Source of the DNA: Blautia sp.
GTDB taxonomy: Bacteria; Bacillota; Clostridia; Lachnospirales; Lachnospiraceae
DNA: 64,000 nucleotides
NCBI GenBank assembly: GCA_017475035.1
Contig: JAFVGK010000033.1
Location: 49,378 to 113,377 of the forward strand
Reading direction: 5' to 3'
Below the pieces are notes generated by a model. That model worked only from the letters and a program-made list of their open reading frames with translations. It searched no databases and had not been told where the DNA came from. Every line of letters starts with the position of its first letter. Positions within the stretch are counted from its first letter, which is position 1. This document shows positions 8,791-16,933 of the stretch, in pieces. The position numbers and the translations under genes were made by a program.

Positions 8791-8795
8791 AATGA

Positions 8796-8873
8796 TTGAC
8801 AAACCTTCTTTTTGGGTAGATAATATATACAGAGCGAAACGTTTTACTCAAGCAAAAGTTTGTTAAAACGTCA
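8796..8873 (+). promoter_or_regulatory. Promoter and LacI-type operators for the sugar operon regulator
   Basis: TTGACA at 8796-8801 and GATAAT at 8819-8824 have a 17-base spacer. Just downstream, GAAACGTTTTA (8836-8846) has the AACGTT centre typical of LacI-family operators. A second related half, TAAAACGTCA, lies at 8864-8873. Placement right after the -10 suggests autorepression by the LacI protein that follows. Confidence 0.75.
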
Positions 8874-8890
8874 GAAGAAGGTGGATTACA

Positions 8891-9907
8891 TTGGCTGCGA
8901 CTATCAAAGATATAAAGGAAGTAACAGGCCTTTCGCTTGCTACGATCTCCAAATATTTGAACGGCGGCAATCTGCTTCCTGAGAATAGGGCGAAAATCGA
9001 AAAAGCCATCGAGGAGCTGCATTATGAAGTGAATGAAATGGCAAGAGGCCTTGTCACGAGTAAAAGCAGATTGATCGGGGTTGTCGTTTTTGACATCGCG
9101 AATGTGTTTACCTGTACACTCTTAAAATATCTTGGAGCTCGCTTCAGGGAAGCCGGATACGCTGCCATGATCTGCGACTCTCAGAATGATGTACAGGTGG
9201 AGGCGGATAATATCCGTTTCCTGATCGGTAAGAAGGTGGACGGGATGATCGTCATTCCCGTAGGAGCATCTTCCGCATTTCCGGAGCCTGCCAGGAGAGC
9301 CGGCATTCCGGTTGTCCTTATGGACCGCTCGATAGATGGAGCCGGCGTTGACTGTGTGAAGGTAAATAATAAGGAAACCTCATACAAAGCAGTCGAAATG
9401 CTTTATGATTACGGCCATCGCAGGATCGCCATAATCGGCTCGGATCAGGAGCTTACCGGTATGGAACGTCTGGAAGGCTGTCTGCAGTTTTTGAAGGAAA
9501 AGAATATCGACACGCCTTCGGAGTACCTGAAGCTGGGGCGGCACAGCATCGAACACGGCTATAACGGCATGCAGGAGCTTCTCGGGCTGGAGGAACCTCC
9601 GACCGCTGTATTTATGGGCAATTTTGAAATCATCCTTGGCGCGGTAATGGCCGTAAATGAGTCCCCGTTGCAGTGCCCCGCCGATATCTCACTGATCGGT
9701 TTTGATGACCTGATCATTTCAAATCTTTCGAACCCGAGACTGACGCTGGTAGTACAGCCGCTGCAGGCTCTGGCGGACAGCGCTGCCGATCTTCTGCTGA
9801 AAAAGATAGATCAGACGTCTGATGAAAAGAAAGTACCTGAGCCACAGGGAGATCTGATCCTGCCGGCGCGGATCGTGGAAGGAAACTCTATAGCCCGGCT
9901 TGAATAA
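8891..9907 (+). CDS. LacI-family transcriptional regulator
   Basis: A 338-residue repressor type. The N-terminal helix-turn-helix and hinge are clear (ATIKDIKEVTGLSLATISKYLNG at the start, then hinge helix region to about residue 60). The periplasmic-binding-like sensor domain carries the usual GFDD and TLVVQP elements near the C-terminus. The start codon is TTG, with AGAAGGTGG upstream. It heads the operon containing the ABC importer, fucI and fucU, so its inducer is probably L-fucose, D-arabinose or a derivative. That substrate inference rests on context. Confidence 0.93.
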   Translation: MAATIKDIKEVTGLSLATISKYLNGGNLLPENRAKIEKAIEELHYEVNEMARGLVTSKSRLIGVVVFDIANVFTCTLLKYLGARFREAGYAAMICDSQNDVQVEADNIRFLIGKKVDGMIVIPVGASSAFPEPARRAGIPVVLMDRSIDGAGVDCVKVNNKETSYKAVEMLYDYGHRRIAIIGSDQELTGMERLEGCLQFLKEKNIDTPSEYLKLGRHSIEHGYNGMQELLGLEEPPTAVFMGNFEIILGAVMAVNESPLQCPADISLIGFDDLIISNLSNPRLTLVVQPLQALADSAADLLLKKIDQTSDEKKVPEPQGDLILPARIVEGNSIARLE

Positions 9908-10033
9908 GATGATTCAGCAGCAAACTGTCATGCAAAAATGAATGGATTCCGAGCGGCTTAAGAATCGCGGGAGCACTCGGCAGCTGATCGATTCGTATAA
10001 TCAGGCTTCAGCATATACATGATAATGTAGTAA

Positions 10034-10087
10034 TATATAGTAATGAAGTGATATATAGTAATGAAGCAATATATGGTAATGAAGCAA
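10034..10087 (+). repeat. Three 18-bp tandem repeats before the aldo/keto reductase
   Basis: Units start at 10034, 10052 and 10070 (consensus TATATAGTAATGAAGCAA with two to three differences). The last unit abuts the AAAAGGAGG ribosome-binding site. Because 18 is a multiple of three the frame stays open, which makes an upstream in-frame extension look coding. Each unit has a -10-like TATATAGT. Confidence 0.85.
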
Positions 10088-10104
10088 TAAAAGGAGGGAG
10101 CGCG

Positions 10105-11109
10105 ATGATTGATCCGAAAACAGTACCGATGATGCGGCTGGGGGACGGCGGCAGCATCCCGTGCCTTGGCATGGGAACCTTCGGTTCTGACAGAGTCAGT
10201 CCGGAAGAGGTGGCCGGAGCGGTGGCCGGAGGAATCCGCGTCGGTTACAGACTGTTCGACTGTGCAGCCTGCTATGGCAATGAAGAACAGATCGGCAGGG
10301 TGTTCCGCGAAGCCTTTGATGAAGGCGTAGTGAAAAGAGAAGATCTGTTTATCATGACAAAGGTGTGGAACGACATGCACCGTGAGGTGGAGAAATCCTG
10401 CTTAAAGAGCATAAAAGATCTGCAGTGTGATTATCTCGACATGCTTTTTATCCACTGGCCGTTCCCGAACTATCATGCGCCGTTTTGTGATGTAAACTCA
10501 AGAAATCCTGATTCCAGGCCTTTCTCCGTAGAGGAATTCCTGGATACGTACCGGCAGATCGAAGCCCTGGTCGATAAAGGACTCGTCAGACATATCGGCA
10601 TTTCCAATATGACGATCCCGAAAATGAACGCCGTGCTCGATCAGCTCCGCATCAGGCCGGCAGCCTGCGAGTCGGAAATGCATCCCTGCTTCCAGCAGCA
10701 GGAGCTTCTGGATTACCTGACCGCTCATGACATCCTGCCGGTCGGCTATATGCCGCTCGGTTCGCCAAGACGTCCGGAGCGCGACATCGAGCCTGGCGAC
10801 ATCGCGGATATGCAGATGCCCGAGCTTTTGGAGATCGCAAAGGCGCATGGCGTCCATCCGGCGATCATCTGTCTGAAATGGGCGCTCGGCCGCGGCGTAC
10901 TGCCGATCCCCTTCTCCGTACACAACTATGAAGCAAACTTAAGAGCTGCTGTCACGGAAAAACTGACAGAAAAAGAGATGGCGGCGATCGCTTCGCTCGA
11001 GCGCGGCAACCGTCTGGTAAAAGGACAGGTTTTCCTGTGGGAAGGCGCCAGGGACTGGCATGATCTGTGGGATGAAGATGGCGTGATCGTGGATTGTACA
11101 GACTGCTGA
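10105..11109 (+). CDS. Aldo/keto reductase
   Basis: A 334-residue NAD(P)H-dependent TIM-barrel oxidoreductase. The catalytic tetrad of the family is visible: Asp52 and Tyr57 in DCAACYGNE, Lys86 in IMTKVWN, His117 in LFIHWP. ATG 10105 follows AAAGGAGGGAGCGCG; the longer frame from 10048 would translate the 18-bp repeats. The C-terminal tail (WEGARDWHDLWDED) is longer than usual and resembles alcohol/aldose reductase relatives in sugar operons. In this operon it could reduce a sugar or a downstream aldehyde such as lactaldehyde. The exact substrate is not readable from the sequence. Confidence 0.85.
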   Translation: MIDPKTVPMMRLGDGGSIPCLGMGTFGSDRVSPEEVAGAVAGGIRVGYRLFDCAACYGNEEQIGRVFREAFDEGVVKREDLFIMTKVWNDMHREVEKSCLKSIKDLQCDYLDMLFIHWPFPNYHAPFCDVNSRNPDSRPFSVEEFLDTYRQIEALVDKGLVRHIGISNMTIPKMNAVLDQLRIRPAACESEMHPCFQQQELLDYLTAHDILPVGYMPLGSPRRPERDIEPGDIADMQMPELLEIAKAHGVHPAIICLKWALGRGVLPIPFSVHNYEANLRAAVTEKLTEKEMAAIASLERGNRLVKGQVFLWEGARDWHDLWDEDGVIVDCTDC

Positions 11110-11131
11110 GGAAATTTCGGAAGGAGAAAAA

Positions 11132-11731
11132 ATGTACGATGTTAGCCCGGCGTGGTCGGAGTACTATCGGGAGCTTGAACCGGAAAGGCGGGCGATGATC
11201 CTTGAACGGCTTCTTAGCGAGGAGCCGGATGATGGATCGAACCGTTTCAGGAAAAGGCTGTTTGAACAGCGCTATCTGGAAGGAGACGGCCAGAAGCCAT
11301 CGGTGGACAGGTATCTGTGGCAGTGCGTGAATTTTGTCCAGCTTTATGATGCTTCCCGGTTCTTTAAAAAGGGCAGTCGAAAAGAAGTGATGTCTTTTCT
11401 TAAGGAGAGCGGGTACAACGAAGCGATGGAGGGCGGCCCGGAGGGAGAGAAGGCGTTGTACTGGGAGATCCGCAACGCGTCGAAGCGCTATTTTAAGACC
11501 TGCAGCGGAAGCGATTACAGAAGAGCTCTTTTCGGGCTTATAAGTCCGGGTGAAGCAGAACGGAAAAATCAGATGTGTCTGGATACCTGGAAGATGTCCA
11601 TCGGGATCGGGCAGCGGCTTGACATCGCGAAAAGCCTTTCGCTGTGGAAAATGGCAGTGCTCGATGAGTATGAACAGACAGATCTGTCTGCGGTGGACCG
11701 GATGCAGAAACTGATTTCGGAACGCGGCTGA
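11132..11731 (+). CDS. Conserved hypothetical protein in the sugar operon
   Basis: A 199-residue soluble, charged, mostly helical protein rich in Glu, Arg and Lys. No signal peptide, membrane segment or known catalytic motif is seen. It resembles an uncharacterised Lachnospiraceae family (I believe DUF6553), recalled without a search. It lies 22 bp behind the reductase and 34 bp before the permease on the same strand, so it is part of the operon. The function is unknown. Confidence 0.7.
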   Translation: MYDVSPAWSEYYRELEPERRAMILERLLSEEPDDGSNRFRKRLFEQRYLEGDGQKPSVDRYLWQCVNFVQLYDASRFFKKGSRKEVMSFLKESGYNEAMEGGPEGEKALYWEIRNASKRYFKTCSGSDYRRALFGLISPGEAERKNQMCLDTWKMSIGIGQRLDIAKSLSLWKMAVLDEYEQTDLSAVDRMQKLISERG

Positions 11732-11765
11732 GGAAGGAATCAGCAGCTTACAGGAGGGATGGCAG

Positions 11766-12743
11766 TTGGAAGCGATCAAAAACAATCCGCTTGTTAAAAA
11801 GCTTGGTTTTAACCGGATTATTCTTTTCATTATTCTGCTTTTGATGTACGGCGCCTTTTCGTTCATCATTCCGGGATTTGCCAGCAAAGCGCGCATCATG
11901 AGTATCCTTAACTATGTGTATTTTCTCGGATTCCTTGCGCTGGGCGTCACATTTGTGATCGCGACAGGCGGGATCGATTTTTCCATCGGCCCGGTGATGT
12001 TCTGCTGCGCGCTGATGGCCGGCTACACACTGAACACATATGGCGCGCCGGTGATCGTTGCGCTGCTGATGAGTATTGTCATTGGTTTTTGCTTTGGTTG
12101 CTTTAACGGTTACCTGGTCGCTTTTGTCGGCGTTCCCCCGTTTATCGTTTCCATGGCGACCATGAATATAGCCAAAGGCCTTGGCTCCGTCTTTACCAAA
12201 ACACAGTCGGTCAGCTGGCCGCAGAGCAGTGATCCGTCCGGCAACGGCTGGTTCAGAAATCTGGTCAAGGTGAACGGTATTCCGACGGGTCTGATCCTTT
12301 TTGCCACTGCCGTCATCATTCTTTATATCGTGATGAACAATACCAAGGCAGGACGTTATATCCTGTGCCTGGGCAGCAATAAGGAAGCGGTCCGCCTTTC
12401 AGGCGTGAATGTCAAAAAATGGCAGATGCTGGCGTATGTGATCTGCGGGACCATGGCGGGAATCGCTGCCATCTTCTTCGTCAGCGCCTATACCACCGTG
12501 CAGCCGGGGCTTGGCGATACCTACAACAACGAAGCCATCGCCTCATGCGTCATGGGCGGCACTTCGATGGGCGGCGGCCTAGCCTCCATCGGAGGCACCG
12601 TGATCGGTGTGTTTGTCATTTCCCTACTGCAGGAGGGAATCATGGCCATGCGTATGACCAAGGAAGTACAGATGATCATCACCGGCCTGATTGTCATCGT
12701 GTTCGTTTATGCGGACGTCTCCGCGAGACGGCGCAAGAACTGA
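11766..12743 (+). CDS. Sugar ABC transporter permease 1 (RbsC/XylH family)
   Basis: A 325-residue membrane protein with about eight to ten hydrophobic segments. Family hallmarks are VIATGGIDFSIGPVM near the N-terminus and GSNKEAVRLSGVNVKKW in the cytoplasmic loop that contacts the ATPase. The start codon is TTG, supported by CAGGAGGGAT upstream. It pairs with a second permease at 14272-15240, so the translocation pore is probably a heterodimer. It precedes the double-domain ATPase gene by 19 bp. Confidence 0.92.
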   Translation: MEAIKNNPLVKKLGFNRIILFIILLLMYGAFSFIIPGFASKARIMSILNYVYFLGFLALGVTFVIATGGIDFSIGPVMFCCALMAGYTLNTYGAPVIVALLMSIVIGFCFGCFNGYLVAFVGVPPFIVSMATMNIAKGLGSVFTKTQSVSWPQSSDPSGNGWFRNLVKVNGIPTGLILFATAVIILYIVMNNTKAGRYILCLGSNKEAVRLSGVNVKKWQMLAYVICGTMAGIAAIFFVSAYTTVQPGLGDTYNNEAIASCVMGGTSMGGGLASIGGTVIGVFVISLLQEGIMAMRMTKEVQMIITGLIVIVFVYADVSARRRKN

Positions 12744-12762
12744 CAGAAAGGAGAAGGATAAG

Positions 12763-14259
12763 ATGGGTGAAGTGATTCTGACAATGAGCGGCATCGACAA
12801 AACCTTCCCCGGTGTTCACGCGCTGGATCATGTGGATTTTGAACTCCGGCGCGGCGAGGTTCATGCGCTGATGGGTGAGAACGGTGCCGGAAAATCAACG
12901 TTGATGAAGGTGCTGACCGGTATCTACACTAAGGATTCGGGCACCATCGAATTTGAAGGTAAAGAAGTCGAGTTTCACAATACGCATGACGCACAGGAAG
13001 CAGGCATCGTCATCGTGCATCAGGAGCTGAATATGGTGGGCGACCTGACGGTGGCGCAGAACATTTTCATCGGCCGCGAATTCAAAAAGGGCTTTATGAT
13101 TGATGACCGCAGGATGATCGAAGAGTCGAAGAAGCTTTTCGATGAGCTGCATATCAATATTGATCCGAGAGCCAGAATGAGCGACCTGACGGTCGGGAAG
13201 CAGCAGATGTGTGAGATCGCGAAGGCCATCTCACACAAGGCGAAGGTGATTATCTTCGACGAGCCTTCGGCAGCCCTGACTGAAAAAGAGATCCAGGATC
13301 TGTTCAATATCATCCGTGATCTTCGTGCTCAGAACCTGGGCATCATCTATATTTCTCACAGAATGGATGAGATCAAGGTCATTACAGACCGCGTCACGGT
13401 CATGCGTGACGGTACCTACGTAGGGACGCTGATCACCGATAACTGCACGAAGGAAGACATCATCAACATGATGGTTGGCCGCGTCATCTATGAAGAACCC
13501 AAGACACACAGCATGGTTCCGCCGGATGCGCCTGTGGTGCTTAAGGTCGAACACCTCAATGCCGGCAAGATGGTGCAGGATGTGAGTTTTGAGCTCCGTA
13601 AGGGCGAGATCCTCGGTTTCTCGGGACTGATGGGCGCAGGCCGGACGGAAACAGCCAGAGCGTTGTTCGGCGCGGATCCGAAGCAGAGCGGTGATATCTA
13701 TATCAACGGACAGAAGGTGACGATCAACTCACCGGAGGACGCCGTGAAACACGGCATCGGCTATCTGTCTGAAGACCGCAAGCGTTACGGGATTGTCGTA
13801 CAGAAGACCATTACCGAAAACTCAACGCTGGCAACGCTGAAAAAGTATATGGCCGGCATGTTCATAAACAAAGGCGCCGAGAAAACGGTCACCCAGCAGT
13901 ATATTAAGGAACTGGATACCAAGACGCCCAGCCCGGATCAGCTGGTAGTCAACCTTTCCGGGGGTAACCAGCAGAAAGTGGTCATTGCCAAGTGGCTTGT
14001 CCGGAACTGTGATATACTGATTTTCGACGAGCCTACCAGAGGAATCGATGTCGGCGCGAAAAACGAGATCTACAAGCTGATGAACCGGCTTGCCGCGGAA
14101 GGAAAATCCATTATCATGATCTCTTCGGAAATGACGGAGATCCTTCGTATGAGCGACCGGATCATAGTCATGTGCGAAGGGAAGAAGACCGGGGAAATTC
14201 CTATTGAAGAAGCAACGCAGGAAGCCATCATGGACAAGGCGACACGCGATATCATGTAA
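12763..14259 (+). CDS. Sugar ABC transporter ATPase with two NBDs (RbsA/MglA family)
   Basis: A 498-residue protein with two fused nucleotide-binding domains. The first domain has GENGAGKST, a degenerate signature (LTVGKQQM) and IIFDEPSAAL. The second has a degenerate Walker A (GLMGAGRTE), then LSGGNQQKV and ILIFDEPTRGIDVG. This asymmetry is normal for sugar importers of the CUT2 class. ATG 12763 has AAAGGAGAAGG upstream; the longer frame from 12691 overlaps the permease and is not needed. It energises uptake through the two permeases. Confidence 0.95.
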   Translation: MGEVILTMSGIDKTFPGVHALDHVDFELRRGEVHALMGENGAGKSTLMKVLTGIYTKDSGTIEFEGKEVEFHNTHDAQEAGIVIVHQELNMVGDLTVAQNIFIGREFKKGFMIDDRRMIEESKKLFDELHINIDPRARMSDLTVGKQQMCEIAKAISHKAKVIIFDEPSAALTEKEIQDLFNIIRDLRAQNLGIIYISHRMDEIKVITDRVTVMRDGTYVGTLITDNCTKEDIINMMVGRVIYEEPKTHSMVPPDAPVVLKVEHLNAGKMVQDVSFELRKGEILGFSGLMGAGRTETARALFGADPKQSGDIYINGQKVTINSPEDAVKHGIGYLSEDRKRYGIVVQKTITENSTLATLKKYMAGMFINKGAEKTVTQQYIKELDTKTPSPDQLVVNLSGGNQQKVVIAKWLVRNCDILIFDEPTRGIDVGAKNEIYKLMNRLAAEGKSIIMISSEMTEILRMSDRIIVMCEGKKTGEIPIEEATQEAIMDKATRDIM

Positions 14260-14271
14260 GGGGGCGGGATC

Positions 14272-15240
14272 ATGAAAAAAAGGAAAACTGTTTTATCCCA
14301 GGAAATCATCGTCGCGATCGTTCTTGTTGCCCTGTACATGATCTTCAGGACGATCAGCTCCGACTTCGGCAAATATACGACCTTCCTGAGTATGATGGAC
14401 ATCTCATATTATTATGCCCTGATGGCGATCGGCGTGGCGTTCCCGCTGATCACCGGCGGCGTGGATCTTTCCATCGGTACCGGCATGATCTGCTACGCGC
14501 TGGCGGGCGGGTTCCTGATCCGTAACTATAATTGTCCGACCGGGCTGGCCATTCTGGTCTCGATTATGTTTGGCGTGCTGATCGGTCTTTGCAACGGTAT
14601 TTTGATCTCGGTTCTGGGACTTCCGCCATTTTTGGCAACGTTGTGCAACTGCATGATCACCAGAGGCCTTGGCTCTGTCGTGACAGGTTCCTTTGCGGTG
14701 CCCTGGCCGACCGCCAAGCAGGCGAATGGCTGGTTTCACTCGATCTTCAAGATCACGACGGCGAACAAGACCAAGATTCCGCTCGGACTTGTATGGATTA
14801 TCCTGCTGATGCTGCTGATGCAGTTCATCCTGGCGCATACCCGTTTCGGACGTTATACCATCGCCATCGGTTCCAACAAGGAAGCGGCCATTCTTTCCGG
14901 TATTAACGTGAAATTCTACCATGTGATGGTCTACATGGTAAGCGGCCTGTTCGCCGGCCTGGCATCCATCGCCTACGCCGCAGTCATTAAGACCGTTCAG
15001 CCGGGCACCGGCGCCGGCATGGAGCTGGATGCAATCGGCGGCGCCATCGTAGGCGGCGTTTCGGCGTCAGGCGGTTACGGCACCATCTACGGAACCGTGA
15101 TCGGGGCATATGTCATCATATTCCTGAAACAGGGACTTCCCTATATCGGCTTCAACGCCAATATGCAGCAGATCATTACAGGCCTGGTGCTGATCGGCGC
15201 GGTGTGCATCGATATCATTAAGAGGAAAGTGATCAAATAA
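14272..15240 (+). CDS. Sugar ABC transporter permease 2 (RbsC family)
   Basis: A 322-residue multi-spanning permease related to 11766-12743, with LITGGVDLSIGTGM and GSNKEAAILSGINVKFY in the matching positions. Its ATG lies 12 bp behind the ATPase with GGGGGCGGG before it. A heteromeric CUT2 importer with two permeases is less common than the homodimeric ribose type. Confidence 0.92.
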   Translation: MKKRKTVLSQEIIVAIVLVALYMIFRTISSDFGKYTTFLSMMDISYYYALMAIGVAFPLITGGVDLSIGTGMICYALAGGFLIRNYNCPTGLAILVSIMFGVLIGLCNGILISVLGLPPFLATLCNCMITRGLGSVVTGSFAVPWPTAKQANGWFHSIFKITTANKTKIPLGLVWIILLMLLMQFILAHTRFGRYTIAIGSNKEAAILSGINVKFYHVMVYMVSGLFAGLASIAYAAVIKTVQPGTGAGMELDAIGGAIVGGVSASGGYGTIYGTVIGAYVIIFLKQGLPYIGFNANMQQIITGLVLIGAVCIDIIKRKVIK

Positions 15241-15243
15241 TTA

Positions 15244-15343
15244 TAGTAAACGAATAAAATGCCTGCATTCTGATTCGTTTACTGCGCCGGATTTACGCTG
15301 CTGCAAGCGGCATGATCCACAGTATACCCGTGAACGCATTTAA
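15244..15343 (+). repeat. Dispersed repeat B, copy 2
   Basis: Matches 891-990. Here it contains a perfect 11-bp inverted repeat, AGTAAACGAAT / ATTCGTTTACT (15245-15284), which could fold in the mRNA after the second permease. No T-tract follows. Confidence 0.65.
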
Positions 15344-15420
15344 CTGCCGCTTTCGGATTGGAAGGGGAGCGCGTTCACTCGTTATACGTTGAGCAGATCG
15401 GTAAACATTTCGTTACACAG
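15328..15420 (+). repeat. Repeat C, copy 1, upstream of the sugar-binding protein
   Basis: CGTGAACGCA, TTTCGGATTGG, GCGCGTTCACT, TACGTTGAG and CGGTAAAC recur in the same order at 16818-16910, after the binding-protein gene. GTGAACGC and GCGTTCAC-like arms can pair. The two copies bracket one gene. Confidence 0.65.
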
Positions 15421-15538
15421 TATAAATTCGTGCGTATACGATCTAAGTGATTTATGTGACCGGTGCGATTCCGGTTCATGATCAGATACCCGGAAACCCA
15501 TTCATCAGTAAATCACCCCGGTGCCGGGGGATTGAAAA

Positions 15539-15561
15539 GGATCGGGAGATGCAACCGATCC
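15539..15561 (+). promoter_or_regulatory. Hairpin in the leader of the sugar-binding protein
   Basis: GGATCGG pairs with CCGATCC around a nine-base loop, about 30 bases before the ribosome-binding site. A second tight hairpin (CCCCGG / CCGGGG) lies just upstream. Such stems commonly raise stability of binding-protein mRNA relative to the rest of the operon; here that is inference. Confidence 0.5.
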
Positions 15562-15596
15562 CGAAACTATTTTCATTCGCAAAGGAGGAAAAAAGA

Positions 15597-16700
15597 ATGA
15601 AGAAAAAAGTGTTGGCTATCATGATGGGTGCAATTCTGGCTGCAAGCGCTGTCATTCCGACTTTCGCTGCCGAGAACCTTTCCGATACCACGGAAGGCGT
15701 TGCGCAGTTCGAAGGACTGACTGCAGACGAAGCTTATGATTTCCTGATCGTTGTGAAATCCTTCCAGTCCACCTACTGGCAGGCAGCCCTGAAGGGTATG
15801 GATCAGGCAGCAGAAGAACTGGGCGTTACCTATTCCGCACAGGGCCCGGCTTCGGAGTCGGACATCGCTGATCAGGTGAACATGCTCAACAGCGCCATCA
15901 ACGGCGCTCCCGCAGGCGTAGGACTTGCAGCCTGCGACACTTCTTCTGTTTTAGAGTCCCTGCAGGCAGCTGTAGACGCAGGCGTTCCGATCGTAGCTTT
16001 CGATACCGGTATTGCTGATGCTCCCGAAGGCTCCGTGGTCTGCACCGTTGTTACAGACAATACCGCAGCCGGTGAAGTTGCTGCTGTAAATCTGTATGAG
16101 GCTGTTAAGGATCAGATCGGTGACGGCCCCGTCCGTATCGGTGAGATCAACCAGGATAACTACGCTCTGAACATCCAGCAGCGTGGCCTTGGCTTCATCA
16201 ACAAGCTGATCGAACTGGCAGCAGCTGATGGCTATACCGTAGCCATGGAAGGCAATGAGTTCTACGTAAACGCTGCGGAAGGCGCTGTTGAAGGCGACGC
16301 AGACATCATCCTTGAGGTTCGTGTTCCTGCTCAGACCACAGTTGACCTGTGCTCCACTGAAGCCGGCACCATTCTTGACAAGGAAGATACCATTGCCGTA
16401 TTCGGTTCCAACCAGACCGCTGCGGAAGGTCTTCTGGTAGCCAACGATAACCGTGAAGTTCTCGGCGATACCGTTGTCGGCGTAGGTTTCGATGCCGGTA
16501 CATCCATCAAAGCTGCTGTTGAAGACGGCACCTTCCTTGGCGCTGTAACACAGTCTCCGCTGATGATGGGCTACTACTGTATCTATGCTCTGACCGCAGC
16601 TGCAAACGGCCAGGAGCTGATCGATGTTCCGACCGATGGTTACTGGTACAATGCTGAGAACATGACCGACGAGAGCATTGCTCCGAACCTGTATGACTAA
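15597..16700 (+). CDS. Sugar ABC transporter substrate-binding protein
   Basis: A 367-residue exported periplasmic-binding-protein type I. The signal peptide is MKKKVLAIMMGAILAASAV, with likely cleavage after PTFAA. No lipobox cysteine is seen at the cleavage region, unusual for a Gram-positive binding protein that must stay at the surface. The fold markers are FQSTYWQAALKGM, VPIVAFDTGI, VVGVGFDAGTS and GAVTQSPLMMGYY. ATG 15597 follows AAAGGAGGAAAAAAGA; the frame from 15447 would translate repeat and leader. It presents the sugar (likely fucose- or arabinose-like from context) to the two permeases. Confidence 0.92.
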   Translation: MKKKVLAIMMGAILAASAVIPTFAAENLSDTTEGVAQFEGLTADEAYDFLIVVKSFQSTYWQAALKGMDQAAEELGVTYSAQGPASESDIADQVNMLNSAINGAPAGVGLAACDTSSVLESLQAAVDAGVPIVAFDTGIADAPEGSVVCTVVTDNTAAGEVAAVNLYEAVKDQIGDGPVRIGEINQDNYALNIQQRGLGFINKLIELAAADGYTVAMEGNEFYVNAAEGAVEGDADIILEVRVPAQTTVDLCSTEAGTILDKEDTIAVFGSNQTAAEGLLVANDNREVLGDTVVGVGFDAGTSIKAAVEDGTFLGAVTQSPLMMGYYCIYALTAAANGQELIDVPTDGYWYNAENMTDESIAPNLYD

Positions 16701-16765
16701 TGTTATTTAATTGCCTGCTGTGTGATATAAAATATCAGTAAAGGCTTAAGGTAATTATCAGACGG

Positions 16766-16805
16766 CAGGGTGTACTGCGCGGCTGGGTCCGCGCAGGGCA
16801 CCCTG
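16766..16805 (+). promoter_or_regulatory. Strong stem-loop after the binding-protein gene
   Basis: CAGGGTG and GCGCGG on the left pair with CCGCGC and CACCCTG on the right. There is no T-run after it, so it looks more like an mRNA 3'-end stabiliser or partial terminator within the operon than a full terminator. Confidence 0.65.
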
Positions 16806-16817
16806 ATGTTGTCTTTA

Positions 16818-16910
16818 TGTTCGTGAACGCAATGAACTTCTGTTTCAGATTGGGAAAGATAGCGTGTTCACTTATTTACATTGAGTTGACCGGCAAACGT
16901 TTTCGCTGCC
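16818..16910 (+). repeat. Repeat C, copy 2, downstream of the sugar-binding protein
   Basis: Second copy of the element at 15328-15420, with GTGAACGC and GTGTTCAC arms. It lies between the stem-loop and fucI. Confidence 0.65.
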
Positions 16911-16933
16911 GGTTTTAAATTGGAGGTGCAAGG

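Noticed and set aside
14404-14922. Minus-strand frame opposite the second sugar permease
   Set aside because: Very Gln/Arg/His-rich antisense shadow of a clear permease.
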